From Garcia nutans (lineage: Eukaryota; Streptophyta; Magnoliopsida; Malpighiales; Euphorbiaceae): 64,000 bases of DNA. Of the stretch, positions 1 to 11,310 are shown piece after piece. How positions within the stretch are numbered: position 1 is the stretch's first letter; the number at the start of each line of letters is the position of its first letter. The stretch spans positions 5,642,001 through 5,706,000 of the forward strand of contig CANTUV010000009.1 in assembly GCA_947685225.1 (NCBI GenBank). Reading direction: 5' to 3'. The notes beneath the pieces are model-generated. The model was not told the origin of the DNA. It saw nothing but the letters and a program-made list of their open reading frames with translations, and did no database searches. A program made the position numbers and the translations under genes.

Positions 1-180
1 CCTAAGGGATTAGGTATGGTTTTTATGGTGTTCTTGCCTTTGAGTAATTTCATGAGTTGCTCCAATTGATTCTTCATTTCTAAGACTTCCTCTAACTTAT
101 CCTTTATTTGGTCGACATCTCGTATCATTTTTTCTTGGGCTTGGTCCTCCACGAGTCTAGTCTTTGATCGAGTCCCATAA
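1..180 (-). pseudogene. gag N-terminal fragment of the left retroelement
   Basis: One frame is open across about 60 codons on the minus strand. It encodes a charged, heptad-rich segment (KMIRDVDQIKDKLEEVLEMK, then QLEQLMKLLKGK) like the coiled-coil start of gag proteins that follow DUF7745 ORFs in plant retroelements. It runs off the window, so the gag core cannot be assessed. About 280 bp of non-coding AT-rich DNA separates it from the DUF7745 ORF. Confidence 0.5.
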
Positions 181-877
181 CGGTGAGTTAAGTTAGATCT
201 ATTTTTTAAAATTCAGGCTATGTTGATGTTCTTGATGGTATATTTATTTTATATTAGAAAACATTCATCATTTTTCATTTGTATGAAATCATGACACAAC
301 AATCAAGCAAACTCATGTTTTCTTTTTTTTTTAAATGAAAGAAAAAAAGGAAAAAAATGATAAATAAGTAAATAACATGAATAATTAATTATCTTTCAAC
401 AAAAAAAATTTCTTATCAAATTATAAAAGGAATCAAATCTATTTAACTCTTGTGACTCTCATTTGAACCGGTCGTAATAGGAAAGCTCTCGATACATCTT
501 TTTCAGTAGATCATAGAGTTTCTGTCCATGTTCCCCCACTGACATGTAAATCATCCTCATACGATTCACCTCTTGAGCCATGTTGTTTGCTTGTTGAACT
601 AGTGCTCTCAACTTTTCAGTGAGGTTACCAGACTACGTGCATACTCTTATAAAGTTATCATTGTAAAAGATACAATCTTCCTTATACAATCTTATGTGGG
701 CCGTCAAATTATTTTTTTCTACCAGAATTTGTTGCATGGAAGCTGTCAGTTGATCTATCTAGTCTTGATATGCTTGTATTTCCCATGCAAAATTTTGGAT
801 ATGAGTTTGTTGTTCGCATAATTCCTCAACCTGAACTTCTATCTCACCTTTCATGCTTTTTTGTCTTTCCTTATTAT

Positions 878-2556
878 TGTAGACTCAGCCTAGCTAACTG
901 CAAGCGTACAGATTATGAACAAGTAATATAATAATAAGTAGAGTATCGTTCCTACGATGAGGTTTTCTTCTAAGTACTGATCAATCAAAACTAATTATTA
1001 TTTGGATGATAGAATTTTATTTATGATTAAACAAAACAAATTACTTTGAATTAAATTTAATGATATGAAACTTAGGGTTAAGTCACCTTTATTGATATAT
1101 TGATTTATCATAGATTTTCTAAAATTTTAATTTAATTTAGTTTTCCTTTCAATAATGGTTAAATTCTCCTAAATTAAGCTCAAGTCTTTCTCAAGTACTA
1201 GAACTAATATCAATTTAATCATTATGTCTACTCTCGTGATCACAAGTAATTAAACCAATTCATTAGATTTCATGAGAATTTTGAATCGACCTCTTAAGTG
1301 TTTAACCTTATCTCTAAGTGAAAAACTTCCTTAAGATTGTTACCTCTATGGACTAATATTATGCTTTCACTCTCGCTCTATCACACAACACCTTAATTCA
1401 ATTAATTATTGGCCAGATAATTAAAGCATTAAGAGTAAAAATAACAAAATAATTTAAGGATAAACTAAATTAATTCAAATAAGCATTTATAACTCCATGA
1501 TAAATTTAATGAAAGGGATCAACCCTAAAGAGGATTAGTTATTCATTATTGAAATAAAAAAATTATAATCATAAAAGAAGAAATTAAAAACATAATTTAA
1601 AGAATAAGAAATATCAAACTCTATTTCTTTGAAGAACTTGACTTAGAACTTAAATTTCTTCTTGAACTAGAATTTCACTCTCATTCTTGAGAAAACTCTA
1701 AACTACATTTATTTCTTGAATGAATATAATCTAATTCTTATAAATCTTTCATATATATTTGAAACCTTAAAGGAAGTGTGTTTAAATAGAGTGTTTGGAA
1801 GCTTCATTAGTGGAAAAAAAAGCTAAAAAAAGGTTAGGCCACATCTTGTTTGGTTCACCACTTTTCAAATTTTCTGCTCAAGGTCATGAATTTCGGCCCC
1901 ACGGTCGTGGCTTTTGAGTGTCATGGTCGTGGTCTGAGTTGGATTGGATGGTTTGAGCACTTTACAATTGTAAATGGTCGCCAAGGTAGGCCACGGTCAT
2001 CACATATGAGTAGAGGCTGCCAACTTTGAATGTTCTTCTTTTTCTTGGCTCGGGCAGTAGAGAAATCAATCCCACGGTCCACGGTCGTGTCTTTTGATTT
2101 GCTTCTGAAATATGCAAAATCTCTTCAAAATAAAGCCAAAATTAATGCCACGGTCGTGGCTTTTAATATGTTTCTGCCCTTGCAATTTCTGTCATTGAAA
2201 AATTTGGACAGCTTGAAATCAAATCCCATAGCCACGGCTTTTTGACAGCCATGGCCCTGGGATTCAAAACAAATATGGACCTCTTGATTTCTCATCTTTA
2301 ATTCCATTTTCAAGTTTAAAATAAGACCATGTAAATTCATTTTCTTCCATTTTCAGCTTATTTTGACATCCTTTTTATTCATCTTCCGTTTTCTATGATT
2401 TTTAGCCAAAATAAGCTATTTCTTCATACTTGTAACTTTATACTTGAAATGATGAATATTCTATCATTCACAATAAAATTTAATCAAATTCAATTGATAA
2501 TAATAAAAAAATAACTATAATAATCATAAAATTATATGCAAAATATGGTCTTATCA
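878..2556 (-). mobile_element. Solo LTR inserted in the DUF7745 ORF
   Basis: The segment starts TGTAGACTCAGCC and ends GGTCTTATCA on the plus strand, giving TG...CA ends, and is flanked by attat (873-877) and cttat (2557-2561), a five-base target duplication with one mismatch. Coiled-coil coding sequence resumes on both sides. No protein-coding region or second LTR is present, so it is a solo LTR of about 1.68 kb. Minus orientation is favoured by a TATTTAAA-like box near 1785 with the GC-rich motif cluster upstream of it. Confidence 0.72.
1890..2265. repeat. Cluster of CCACGGTCGTGG-type motifs in the solo LTR
   Basis: About six copies or near-copies of the near-palindrome CCACGGTCGTGG or its halves occur near 1898, 1922, 1990, 2072, 2147 and 2231, in otherwise AT-rich DNA. 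The copy at 2147-2160 (GCCACGGTCGTGGC) can form a six-base stem. Confidence 0.75.
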
Positions 2557-4459
2557 CTTATATCCCTCTAACAGCCCTTGGAGTCTGCACATTTCTCCCT
2601 TTAACTTATTATTTTCTTACTTTAGTTCAAATGTTTTGCTCTCAACTTCTAAGATTGTTGTCTTTCTTTTTATTGTATTGGACTCTTTCAACTGTATTTG
2701 GACTTATGTTATATCATCTTTAAGCTTCACATTTTCTTTATGCAACTCAAAAGCCATTTTCTCAGCTTTTTGTAGTTTTTCGAATCCAATAGGCTATATC
2801 TCTATTATTTGTGGATGGCATGTTTTCATTGATGGATTCAACAACAAAAACATGTTCACTTGATGTAGAGGGTTCTTCTTGTATCTTTATTATTGGAGGG
2901 ACAAACCTTTTTCTTTTTTTTTATGCCATTCTAAATAGCCCTCAATCACTGAATCTTTATAAGTTTCGGATCTTATTTTTTTCACAATTTGCTATGCATC
3001 TAAGGCTTTTCCAAGCTTACCAGATGTATTCTCATCCCATAATCAAAGTCTGCATGATCCAACCCTATTGTTTGAGGAATAAATTATAAAGAGTCCAATT
3101 GTTTTCTTACCATTACAGGTGCATAGGCAGTGACCCCCCATATTCCGATCAAAGGCACCCATGGAAAGTCACAACAATAATATATCAATGATTGTCTGTC
3201 TTTCCAAAATGCTAGCCAAATATATTTTCTTCTTTTATCTGTTGAACATTGAAAAGAAGGGGGCATCTAAAATGAGTCACGGATCATATACTTAAAAGAG
3301 TAGCACAACCCATAAATCGTCCCTTTCCTTGTCATCTGCAATGATTTAATGATCTTATTATTTCTGCTAGTATAATGATTATCGGATCTGCTCCTCTTAT
3401 CACGCAAGTGAAAAAGGTAATGACCTTAGGATCCATACAGCTCAATTCCTTCAGGAATAGGACGATTTCATATGTAAGTAGTGCAAGAACTTGAAACCCT
3501 TCTTTTTAATGGAGATTACTCTTCACAAATTCTAATAAAGGCTCCACTTGAACACCTTTAGATTGCGAACTCTCCCATTCCTTTATTGTCTTTGCTTGTA
3601 CACCCATGATCTTAACTAAATGTTTTCTTCCAACTACCCTCATATCATGTACATATGGTTTGATTTCATTCTTCTCTAATACATTGATCATAAAGCAGTA
3701 TTCTTCTATAGTAGGGGTCAAGTCTAATTGTCCAAAGGTGAAGCATTGATAACATGGGTCCCAATAATTGAGCATGCCTTTCAGCATTGGTAAGAACACC
3801 AGAACATACATCAGGTATGCAATTCAACTGAACTGTTCATTGAACTAAATTCATTATTGTGGCCTCAAATTATCCCAGACTTCCTTCAGAGCCCTCAAAT
3901 CATTTTGATGAAAGTCTATATGTTCTAATATGGGAAGTTGAAGTAAAACCCATGTATGGAGACAATCCTCATCTTCTCTTTGTTTCACTTCTGAATGTGA
4001 TGCAATTTCTACCTCATATGTATCTATTATAATCCTATTACGATGATTCATGTCAGATGGTCAAAAGAGTATGAAGTGGTTCCTAATGTAAAAGAGACAT
4101 CAAAAATATACTTATTAGTCATAAATTTATTTATAACAAATGCCAGAATTGTAATGATATATGACGCAATGTTTCAATTTTATGTAGTGCAAAATCACAC
4201 AATATTTATCCAAAGGGCACTTTTTCATTCATCATAAAGAAAGTTTACACAGACAAATGACGTATTCTTATGTCTCATAGTCTAAATACTATAAGACTTA
4301 AGTGCACATCTGATCAATATGTCATCTTTTAATCACTATAAATTATTCTAATTTCATTAATTGCCTTTTCTAAAATTAATACAAAAGAAACATTTTCATT
4401 CTTCTAATTTTATATGCCTCCTAAACTTTCTTCCTCCCTTCATCCCAGGTTGCATCATC

Positions 4460-5467
4460 ACTTGGGATCCTTATTATGCTTCTTGGGCATTTGGAGGTGA
4501 CTCTTTTACTGACTCTTCATCTTCTAGTAGTTGTTCCTCATTTATGGCCTCGTCCTCATGATATGATAGCTCTTCCACTACTTCAGCTACTGGCATGGGT
4601 TCTTCTTCTAGCTACTTTTTCTCATCCCCTATGTCTTCATCATTATAATATATTTCTTCTTCATCCACCTCATCTTCATCTTCTAAAATGAAAAATTGTA
4701 CTGGCCCATTATAATAGCTAACAACAATTGTCTTGTAATATAGGATGGCATCAAGGGGTAAGCTTTTCAAATCCCATTTTAACCTTTCATCAAAGTGGTA
4801 CGCCTCAGGAGTTAAGAGGCCTGGAGCATTATGTATGCTTGTATATGTTTGGCTTCGCGAAGAAATTCTTTAACTGCGTACCAATCAGACCCATATTTAC
4901 AGGGGTCCACTAAAGGATTTTCCTCAAAGATCTCCACTATCTCTATCTCAAATATGTTTTTATAGACTAATTCAGTTTGTTCGCCCCAACTATATTGCCC
5001 TCGAATCTCAAATATAGACAGACAATAGTTCTTCAAAATCTCTTCTTGCAGGTCAAGAGCCATTGATCAAGATCCATATACAAAATTAGCCACCTGAAAA
5101 AGCAAGAATGATGTTCGAGCTTGAACTCCTAACTCTCAATGCATTCTAAAAACCATGCTTTATCTAGCAATATCCCAATCCTGTAAACTTTGGCCAAGTA
5201 CCATAAGAGACATAATGCTTCTCTTGGGAAGGTTCGAACATCTTTCGCGGGCACATATAAATAGTTTAGGAAAGGAAAATTTGGGTGCTAATCCAGGAAT
5301 TTAATGGGCGTGTCATGTAGCTCATATTTCCCTAATAATAATACTTGAAATCTCTTGATCATTTCGATGTCCCTCTCATAAAGTACTTTTTTTTGTCATT
5401 TTCATAGTTAGATCTGATGGCAATAGCTCGATCATTCACTCATTGGTAGGAGATTTTCGTGATCCAT
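4460..5467 (-). pseudogene. Uncharacterised retroelement ORF with acidic tail, upstream of the DUF7745 ORF
   Basis: Starting at an ATG (5467, MDHENLLPMSE) conceptual translation gives, with stops and at least two frame changes, a collinear protein of roughly 330 residues. Recognisable stretches are KYELHDTPIKFLD, LNYLYVPAKDVRTFPREALC, LLWYLAKVYRIGILLDKAW, RWLILYMDLDQWLL, a piece with YSWGEQTELVYKNIFE, then GSDWYAVKEFLREAKHIQAY and NAPGLLTPEAYHFDERLKWD. It ends in an acidic tail (about 4690-4465) of mostly Glu and Asp. It resembles proteins I have seen annotated as uncharacterised in plant genomes and associated with retroelements; I know no function. It lies between the primer site and the DUF7745 ORF, so it is probably a second accessory ORF of the element. 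A captured host gene is the alternative. Confidence 0.5.
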
Positions 5468-6066
5468 AACTTAGTACATTTTGTTTAATAATGTGTAATT
5501 TTACACGTATGACGCGTTGTGTACTTGCATCAATGCATAAAAGAAGATTAGAAAAATACATTGTGACTTGAAAAGTAATAAGCAAATAGGAGACCACGAA
5601 CATATATTATTTTATATATTATTCCTAAATGGTTTTTTAGAATGGTTTAGGGGAGGTTGTCTAAATATGTGAATTGATATGATTGAGTTCTATTTATAAG
5701 GATACAGACCCACCTTATTGCATCATGGTTTTGAGGTTTGCAGACTGTGGATCATCTCACTATAGCCCACAACATAGACTAGCGATTTTTTCAGCCAATA
5801 CCTAGCTAAAAGAAAGTCTGGGTGAGAATTTTTCGAAAGCCCTGCCGGGTTTCCCACAGAGGCATCTCTACTTCATCCTCGTACTAAGCCTATTAGGGTA
5901 ATAGATGTGTGATAAGAGACTTATCGGTTGAAATATACAAACGGACATAATTAAATATTATATAAAACAATGACATTAAATAAATTTCAAAACACAATTA
6001 ATAAATAACACATAAATATCACAATAATATTTATAGTTTAATCTCTCTATTTGGTAACTTACTGAG

Positions 6067-6084
6067 TCTCCAGTGGAGTCGTCA
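6067..6084 (-). other. Primer-binding site, tRNA-Arg type
   Basis: The minus strand reads TGACGACTCCACTGGAGA, matching 16 of 18 bases of the site at 58863 (TGGCGACTCCACTGGGGA). This class is complementary to the 3' end of a plant tRNA-Arg and typical of Ogre/Tat elements. It sets the orientation of the left element. Confidence 0.72.
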
Positions 6085-6600
6085 GCTATCGCAAATTGGG
6101 CAATAGGGAAATCGGTGAGTTATGAATTTGGTTTCATTTTAGGTCAGCTTGTTTTTAATTGTTGTCATTTTTATTATGTGTTAGGAGTCACCACCAATCA
6201 ATTATAAGGCTTAATTAGACACCTATTAATGGTCTGCATTTTTAGAGATAAGGTTCGGGAGTTGATTACGTGTAGAGAAGAAAAAGCATCCTACAACGCC
6301 CAAATTTGGTACTATAATTATTGTGATATTTTATTATATATTTTTAAGCTTAGAAAAAATTATATTTACTACCTGGATATAAATCCTAATTATTATTATA
6401 TTTTAACTATTCTTATATTGTATCCACTATTTGGACATTAATATTTTTAATAGATTTGTTACTTTTATTATTTTAATGATTTTTATTACTTTTGTGAGCA
6501 CATATCTTATTTATTAGTTAATCATTTAATCCTTACATTAATTACTTGAATATAAGAATTTTATGGCTTAATATTTATTAAAATCATGATTATTATTATT
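6085..6600 (-). mobile_element. LTR 3' (U5) part of the left Ogre/Tat-like element
   Basis: Directly upstream of the primer site on the minus strand. It contains gagtcaccaccaat at about 6187, at the same distance from the primer site (about 115 bp) as the gtggtggctcc block in the right-hand element. The LTR should extend further; if it had the 2.28-kb length of the right-hand LTR it would end near 8.36 kb, but I could not find a TG terminus. Confidence 0.5.
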
Positions 6601-7319
6601 TTTTAATTATACCCACTCCCTAAGCATAATTATTCTAATTTTTATATTTCTATTAAATATATTTTTTATGTTTTATTTATGTATATATATTTAAAAAAAG
6701 GAGTATTTTTTTTTATTAAAGTAGACTTGAATTCGAAACTTGATTTTGATTGCTTACGTATCCGCTTAACGGAATCAAAGTTTTCGTAGTTCAATCTTTT
6801 TTTTTTCATTGTCATTAACTAATATTATCGTAAATGGTTATCATTGTTGCTAACATTATTATTATTGAGTCCACTTCCTAAATGTGGATCTCTTATTATA
6901 TTTATTTTTATATTATATTCACATTATTTATATTTGATTCACACCTTTTTGTTATTTATCTTTATGGGTATTGTTATTTTTTTTTTATTAATTTTTTAAA
7001 TTTATTATGTATAATCTTCTTTTTTTCTAGGTGAGACTTTTAAATTTATTATATAATTATTATATCCATTGTCTAGATATAGTAATTTTTTTTACTAATT
7101 TATTCTAATTCTATTAATGGATAATAAAATACATAAAAATAAAATGTGTTCATCATAAATGGTTAAAATTGTTAATATAAATAAGCTTGCAAACGGAAAA
7201 TTTATATTTGTGAAAGACAAAGTTATTGAGGGACCCATTAACTAAAAGAGCCAATAACAAATCACGTGATCATATTTTATGCTTAACACTGTTAGTGTTG
7301 CATTAAAAAGAAAAAGAAA

Positions 7320-7320
<1 letters not shown>
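6600..7320. other. AT-rich stretch without a gene, probably decayed LTR
   Basis: Mostly A/T homopolymer and TTATTA-type sequence. The block at 6745-6802 (cttacgtatccgcttaacg, then ggaatcaaag and cgtagttc) resembles a motif seen in plant LTRs, but assignment is uncertain. No coding potential. Confidence 0.4.

Positions 7321-7322
<2 letters not shown>

Positions 7323-7376
<54 letters not shown>
7323..7376. repeat. (TAA)n microsatellite
   Basis: About 18 perfect copies of the trinucleotide. Confidence 0.97.
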
Positions 7377-7404
7377 TGACAAAAAAATGAAAAGAGATGG
7401 TTGT

Positions 7405-7432
7405 AGTGTAACGTTACTTCTGACGTTACACT
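7405..7432. repeat. Perfect 10-bp inverted repeat
   Basis: agtgtaacgt and acgttacact flank the eight-base loop tacttctg, between the two (TAA)n tracts. Possibly part of a decayed short transposon, but no target duplication was identified. Confidence 0.8.
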
Positions 7433-7489
7433 GCATGTGGCGTTTCAAAGTTTAACTCATTAAAATTTTGAAATGTAGTCATGTTAGTC

Positions 7490-7577
<88 letters not shown>
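7490..7577. repeat. (TAA)n microsatellite, longer tract
   Basis: About 29 copies. The poly-isoleucine reading frame across it on the minus strand is an artefact of the repeat. Confidence 0.97.
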
Positions 7578-7579
<2 letters not shown>

Positions 7580-8061
7580 TAGAGAGAAAGTGATAAGGAT
7601 AATAAATATGTGAGGGCACGGGTGGCTATAATCATGCCAAACGAACCAACACGCCATTTTAACTGTAGTGTTTTAAAACCCTAATTCTCTAGGTATATAT
7701 TTATCTTTTCTTTTTTTGTCTCTATTCTTTTCCTTCCAACACCTCCTCCTATCTCATTTTTTTTCCTCTTTCATCTCTTTCTAAAAAAGAAACTCGTATG
7801 CATGTGCTCCTCTACTCATATTATCAACAAAAAAAAAAACTTTTTTACTAAAAAAAGATAGTCTATAAATAAGATGATACAACACCAAGACCAAAATGAA
7901 ATTAAGTTTTACTTTTTTTTATTATTCCTTTTTTCAAAAAAAAATAAGAGGATAAAAAGGATTAAATCAAGTTCAACATGTATGAATTTAAAATAAATGA
8001 TTACCTTATATATTCTATTTTTTTAAGGCAATATAGAACTAGATCTATAAAGAAAAAGAGA

Positions 8062-8066
<5 letters not shown>

Positions 8067-8093
<27 letters not shown>
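8067..8093. repeat. (AT)n microsatellite
   Basis: Alternating AT for about 27 bp in AT-rich DNA. Confidence 0.9.
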
Positions 8094-8159
8094 TAGAGTT
8101 TAACAATAAAAAGAGAAAAATTCAAAATAAGTTATATATAATAAAAAAGAATTTTAGTT

Positions 8160-9780
8160 TTTTTTACCTCAATTGTTATTCGTTGGATCACAAAGAAAGA
8201 TTTTTTTCATGGATGTGCTCTATTTTCTTTTTTACTCTCCCTTTTCTTCTTTTTTTTTTTTGTATTTTTTTCAGTGTTATTTTCTTCTTTGGATTTTGTC
8301 TTTTTCTTGTAGATTTTCTGCATGTTTGTAGGTTTTAATTTTTTTTAAATATTTTTGTTTGATTGAAATTTTAAAATTTTATTAAGAACACTTCCTATTC
8401 TTTTTTTTTTTTTAAATAAAATTTTCCCTCTTTTTTTTTTAGTTTTCCTCTACTAGGAAAACTTATGTCAGACTTCTCTATATTTTTATGTTCTTATCTA
8501 TCTCCTTTTTTGTATTTCTTTTTTCTTTTTTCTTTTCTTTACAGAAATGATAGATTCCATTACTATTTGTTTCTTGATTTATGTATTCACTCCCTTCTGA
8601 GCTCAAATCTACACTTCCTACACATTTGTTTGGGTTTTTGTCATATTGCTCAAGAACATTTAAGGTAAAAAAATAAAATTCTTTTATTATTATTTTATAT
8701 TTTTAGGTTTGAGTCTCTATTTCTTCATGTTCTAGGTTTGAATTTTTTTTTTATCTTTATCTTTGTGTTGTTATTTTCTTGTCATATTACTACTTTTCTC
8801 TCTACATTTTTTCATTTGGGATCTAATTTGGCTCTTTAGTTTGATCAAAATATTATTTTTAGGATCTCGAATCTTGCATTAATTTTTCTAATTTTACTTT
8901 ACTAAATCTCCACCCAAGTTTTTTTTTTTTTTTTGTATATTTTTTAGGTCTGTAATGCAAATGTAGCAAAGAACATCTTAAACTGAGGCTAAGTATTTTT
9001 CCTTCTTATATGGTATTTCTTACGCCTTTTGATATTTGATTTGCATATATATTTTTTTCGTTGACAACTTTATGTGTTATTGCGCTTGTTATAGATAATT
9101 TAGGATTTTTCTGGATATGTGTGTGGCTATCAATACCACCTGCATTTTATAAATTTTTACAGTCACTACCTAACTATACTTTTATTAAAATAGAAAGAAA
9201 AAAATAAAATAAAATATGATAAAATAAGAAAGCAAAATTAAAAAGCAGGATGTTTACCTAATTTTCAATACTAGAAGATTAAATGTCGAATCTAGATTTA
9301 GTGGTTTTTTCTTGAGTTTCTAAGAAGGTTTATTAAGTACACTTCTTATACTTAGTAAAACTTGAAATTCTCACCATCCTTCTAGTAGGAAATTATTTTC
9401 ATTCAATTTTGAAATTCTCTTCACATATATATAATTACAGTAAAAGAAAGAAAAAAAAATTAATACTTAAATTGCAGAGAAAAAAAAGGGATATACAATT
9501 TTTACCTGACTATTTGCTCTTTAACTGTTGAAAGTGGCTGAATTTATTTTGCTGGTTATCTTAATGCTTTTTTTAGAGATTTTTTTACTTATCAAGTTCA
9601 CTTCCTGAACTTAATAAGAATTTAATGTTTCTCTAAAATTTCTTCTCCCAGGAAACTTTTCTAGGATTTTTTTCTCCTTTCTGTCTTTTTCTTTCTTGTA
9701 AAATTTTCCCCTTTTTTTTTCCAATGTTCTTTTCTCTATTTATATTCAAATAATTTATATTTTTTTAATTTTTTAGGTAT
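8160..9780. other. Pyrimidine (T) rich tract without a gene
   Basis: Long runs of T and CTTTTT dominate the plus strand. Three related hairpin-like motifs occur near 8383, 9335 and 9594, the last being perfect (aagttca, cttcc, tgaactt). Short open frames here are low-complexity. The tract may be a decayed repeat lying upstream of the RTE fragment. Confidence 0.5.
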
Positions 9781-10264
9781 AGGGTTAATGGTAGTGCATA
9801 GACTGTTTGGTATGGAGCTGCTGCCATTTCTGAAAGTGCATATTATGGAGCTGTTGCATATTCTTCTCTCCTTTTTTTGTTTTTTGAAATTTTATCTTTT
9901 ATATTTGGAGTTGATATATGTGAAGAATATTAAAAATATTTATTGTTTATTTTTTTTTAAATTACTGTTACTATTTTTAAAGGTGGGTTACAACAATATG
10001 GATTCATATGATATAATGTTGGGCATTCCTTACCTACATCCTACTATATTGGAGCTCGAGTGTAGTGAGAAATAGGCACAAGTATAGGGCATTTTCCAAA
10101 TACAACGTTTCATATTAGCATCCTGATGTGATGCTAAATGAGCAAAAATTCCCACATTAAAGACTGGTGTAGATAAAAGAGTTAGTTCAAAGTACAATTG
10201 GTACATGTTCAAATGATGGTAGAGGCTTTGGATGACACAACCGAGAAAAATATGAAATACACTA

Positions 10265-11310
10265 AATGAATTTAATTTTCTGAAGTCAATGAAGCCTTGA
10301 AGAGAATAAAAATAAGCAATGCTTGTGGTATAGATGGAATACTCATTGAGGTTTGAAAATATTTTAAAGATGTGGGAGTAACATGGTTGACAGCTTTATT
10401 TAATAAAATTATGAGTACATAAAAAATGCTAGATGAATGGAGACGGAGTAGTTTGGTACTTATATTTAAGAATAAGAGAGATATCTAAAGTTATTCAAAT
10501 TATAGAAGTATAAAAATCATGAGTCATACAATAAAATTGTGGGAGAGAGAGAGAGTTGTGAAATACCATTTATGTTTGGACACTTGTATCTCTTCAAACT
10601 AATTTAAATTTATGCTAGGTCGATCAATTATATAAGAAATCTTCCTTATTAGAAATTTAATAGAAAAGTATATGAAAATGAAGAAGTATTTGTATATAAT
10701 TTTTATCGACTTAAAGAAAATATATGATAGAGTTCCTAGAAAAGTATTATGGTGAGTCTTGGAGTGCATGAGGGTAATAATTAGATATATCCTAGTCTTG
10801 AAGGATATTTATAATGGAGTTATCATTAGCGCTATACAATTGGAGGAGATACTAAAGATTTTTATGTTTCTATTAGGGTTATACAAAGGTTTAACTTTGA
10901 GCCCCTATCTTTTTTACATTGGTCATAGATGAGCTTACAATACATATAAATGATGACATCCTATTAGGTATGATGTTTGTGGGTAACATTATATTAATAG
11001 ATGAGACTCAAACAAGAGAAAATAAAAAAAAAATTAGAGTTGTGGAGAAGCACTTTAGAATCCAAGAGTTTTAAGTTAAGTAAAATTAAAATTACATATG
11101 TACATTGTAGGTTTAGTAATATGAATGAAGAAAGCGGCAAAGTTGTTTTGGACGGAGTGACAATACCCCATAACCCTCATTTTAAATATCTTGGCTCAAT
11201 TCTTTAAGAAGTGAATGTTATGAAGAAGATGTTAGCTGTAAGATCCTGTCAAAAAGACTAAATAAGTTAAAGTGGATATCACCAACAAAAGGCAATGATA
11301 AACCTAAATT
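10265..11310 (+). pseudogene. RTE-clade LINE reverse transcriptase fragment
   Basis: Conceptual translation with stops and frame changes gives the RTE-type reverse transcriptase order: EALKRIKISNACGIDGILIE (finger motif), VGVTWLTALFNKI, then IDLKKIYDRVPRKVLW (motif A, normally DLEKAYDRVPR), LYKGLTLSPYLFYI (motif B), and KLELWRSTLESKSFKLSKIK leading to PHNPHFKYLGSIL. A NYEEDVS-like block follows near 11220. The catalytic FADD box lies in a damaged stretch around 10970-11000. This is known from plant RTE LINEs. Endonuclease and 3' tail are missing, so it is a dead internal fragment; the left end of the long-inverted-arm element starts about 140 bp downstream. Confidence 0.8.

Larger units (their letters stand above)
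460..4051 (-). pseudogene. DUF7745-type retroelement protein, broken and interrupted by a solo LTR
   Basis: Three collinear blocks are recognisable. At 4051-3854 is the N-terminus (MNHRNRIIIDTYEVEI, ending in a stretch like HQNDLRALKEVWDNL). At 3811-3506 is the most conserved block, with YWDPCYQCFTFGQLDLTPTI followed by EEY and a later MGVQAKTIKEWE. At 3266-3084 is the end of the domain, with FPWVPLIGIWGVTAYAPVMV. About 2900-2560 and then 870-470 encode a long coiled coil ending near LYDLLKKMYRELSYYDRF. From memory of the family, DUF7745 proteins show this order and end in the same kind of coiled coil, next to gag. Frame changes and stops lie between blocks, and a 1.7-kb LTR splits the coiled coil. 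Molecular function is unknown; by position it is an accessory ORF upstream of gag. Confidence 0.72.
1..6600 (-). mobile_element. Degenerate Ogre/Tat-like LTR retroelement, truncated by the window start
   Basis: Read on the minus strand the order is: end of an LTR (from about 6600 down to 6085), primer-binding site (6067-6084), a leader, an uncharacterised ORF with an acidic tail (5467-4460), a DUF7745-type ORF (4051 to about 460), and the first 60 or so codons of a gag-like ORF running off the window. Every ORF has stops or frame changes, so this is a fossil. A solo LTR of another family (878-2556) lies inside it. The Ogre/Tat assignment rests on the tRNA-Arg-type primer site, the extra ORFs before gag, and a GTGGTGACTCC-like LTR block about 115 bp before the primer site, matched at the same distance in the plus-strand element at the right end of the window. 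The outer end of the LTR was not located. Confidence 0.7.

Noticed and set aside
7426..7635. Minus-strand ORF with a long poly-isoleucine run
   Set aside because: Translation of the (TAA)n microsatellite; no protein-like sequence beyond the repeat.
9788..10075. 95-codon plus-strand ORF upstream of the RTE fragment
   Set aside because: Leu/Phe-rich from T-rich DNA; does not match an RTE endonuclease.
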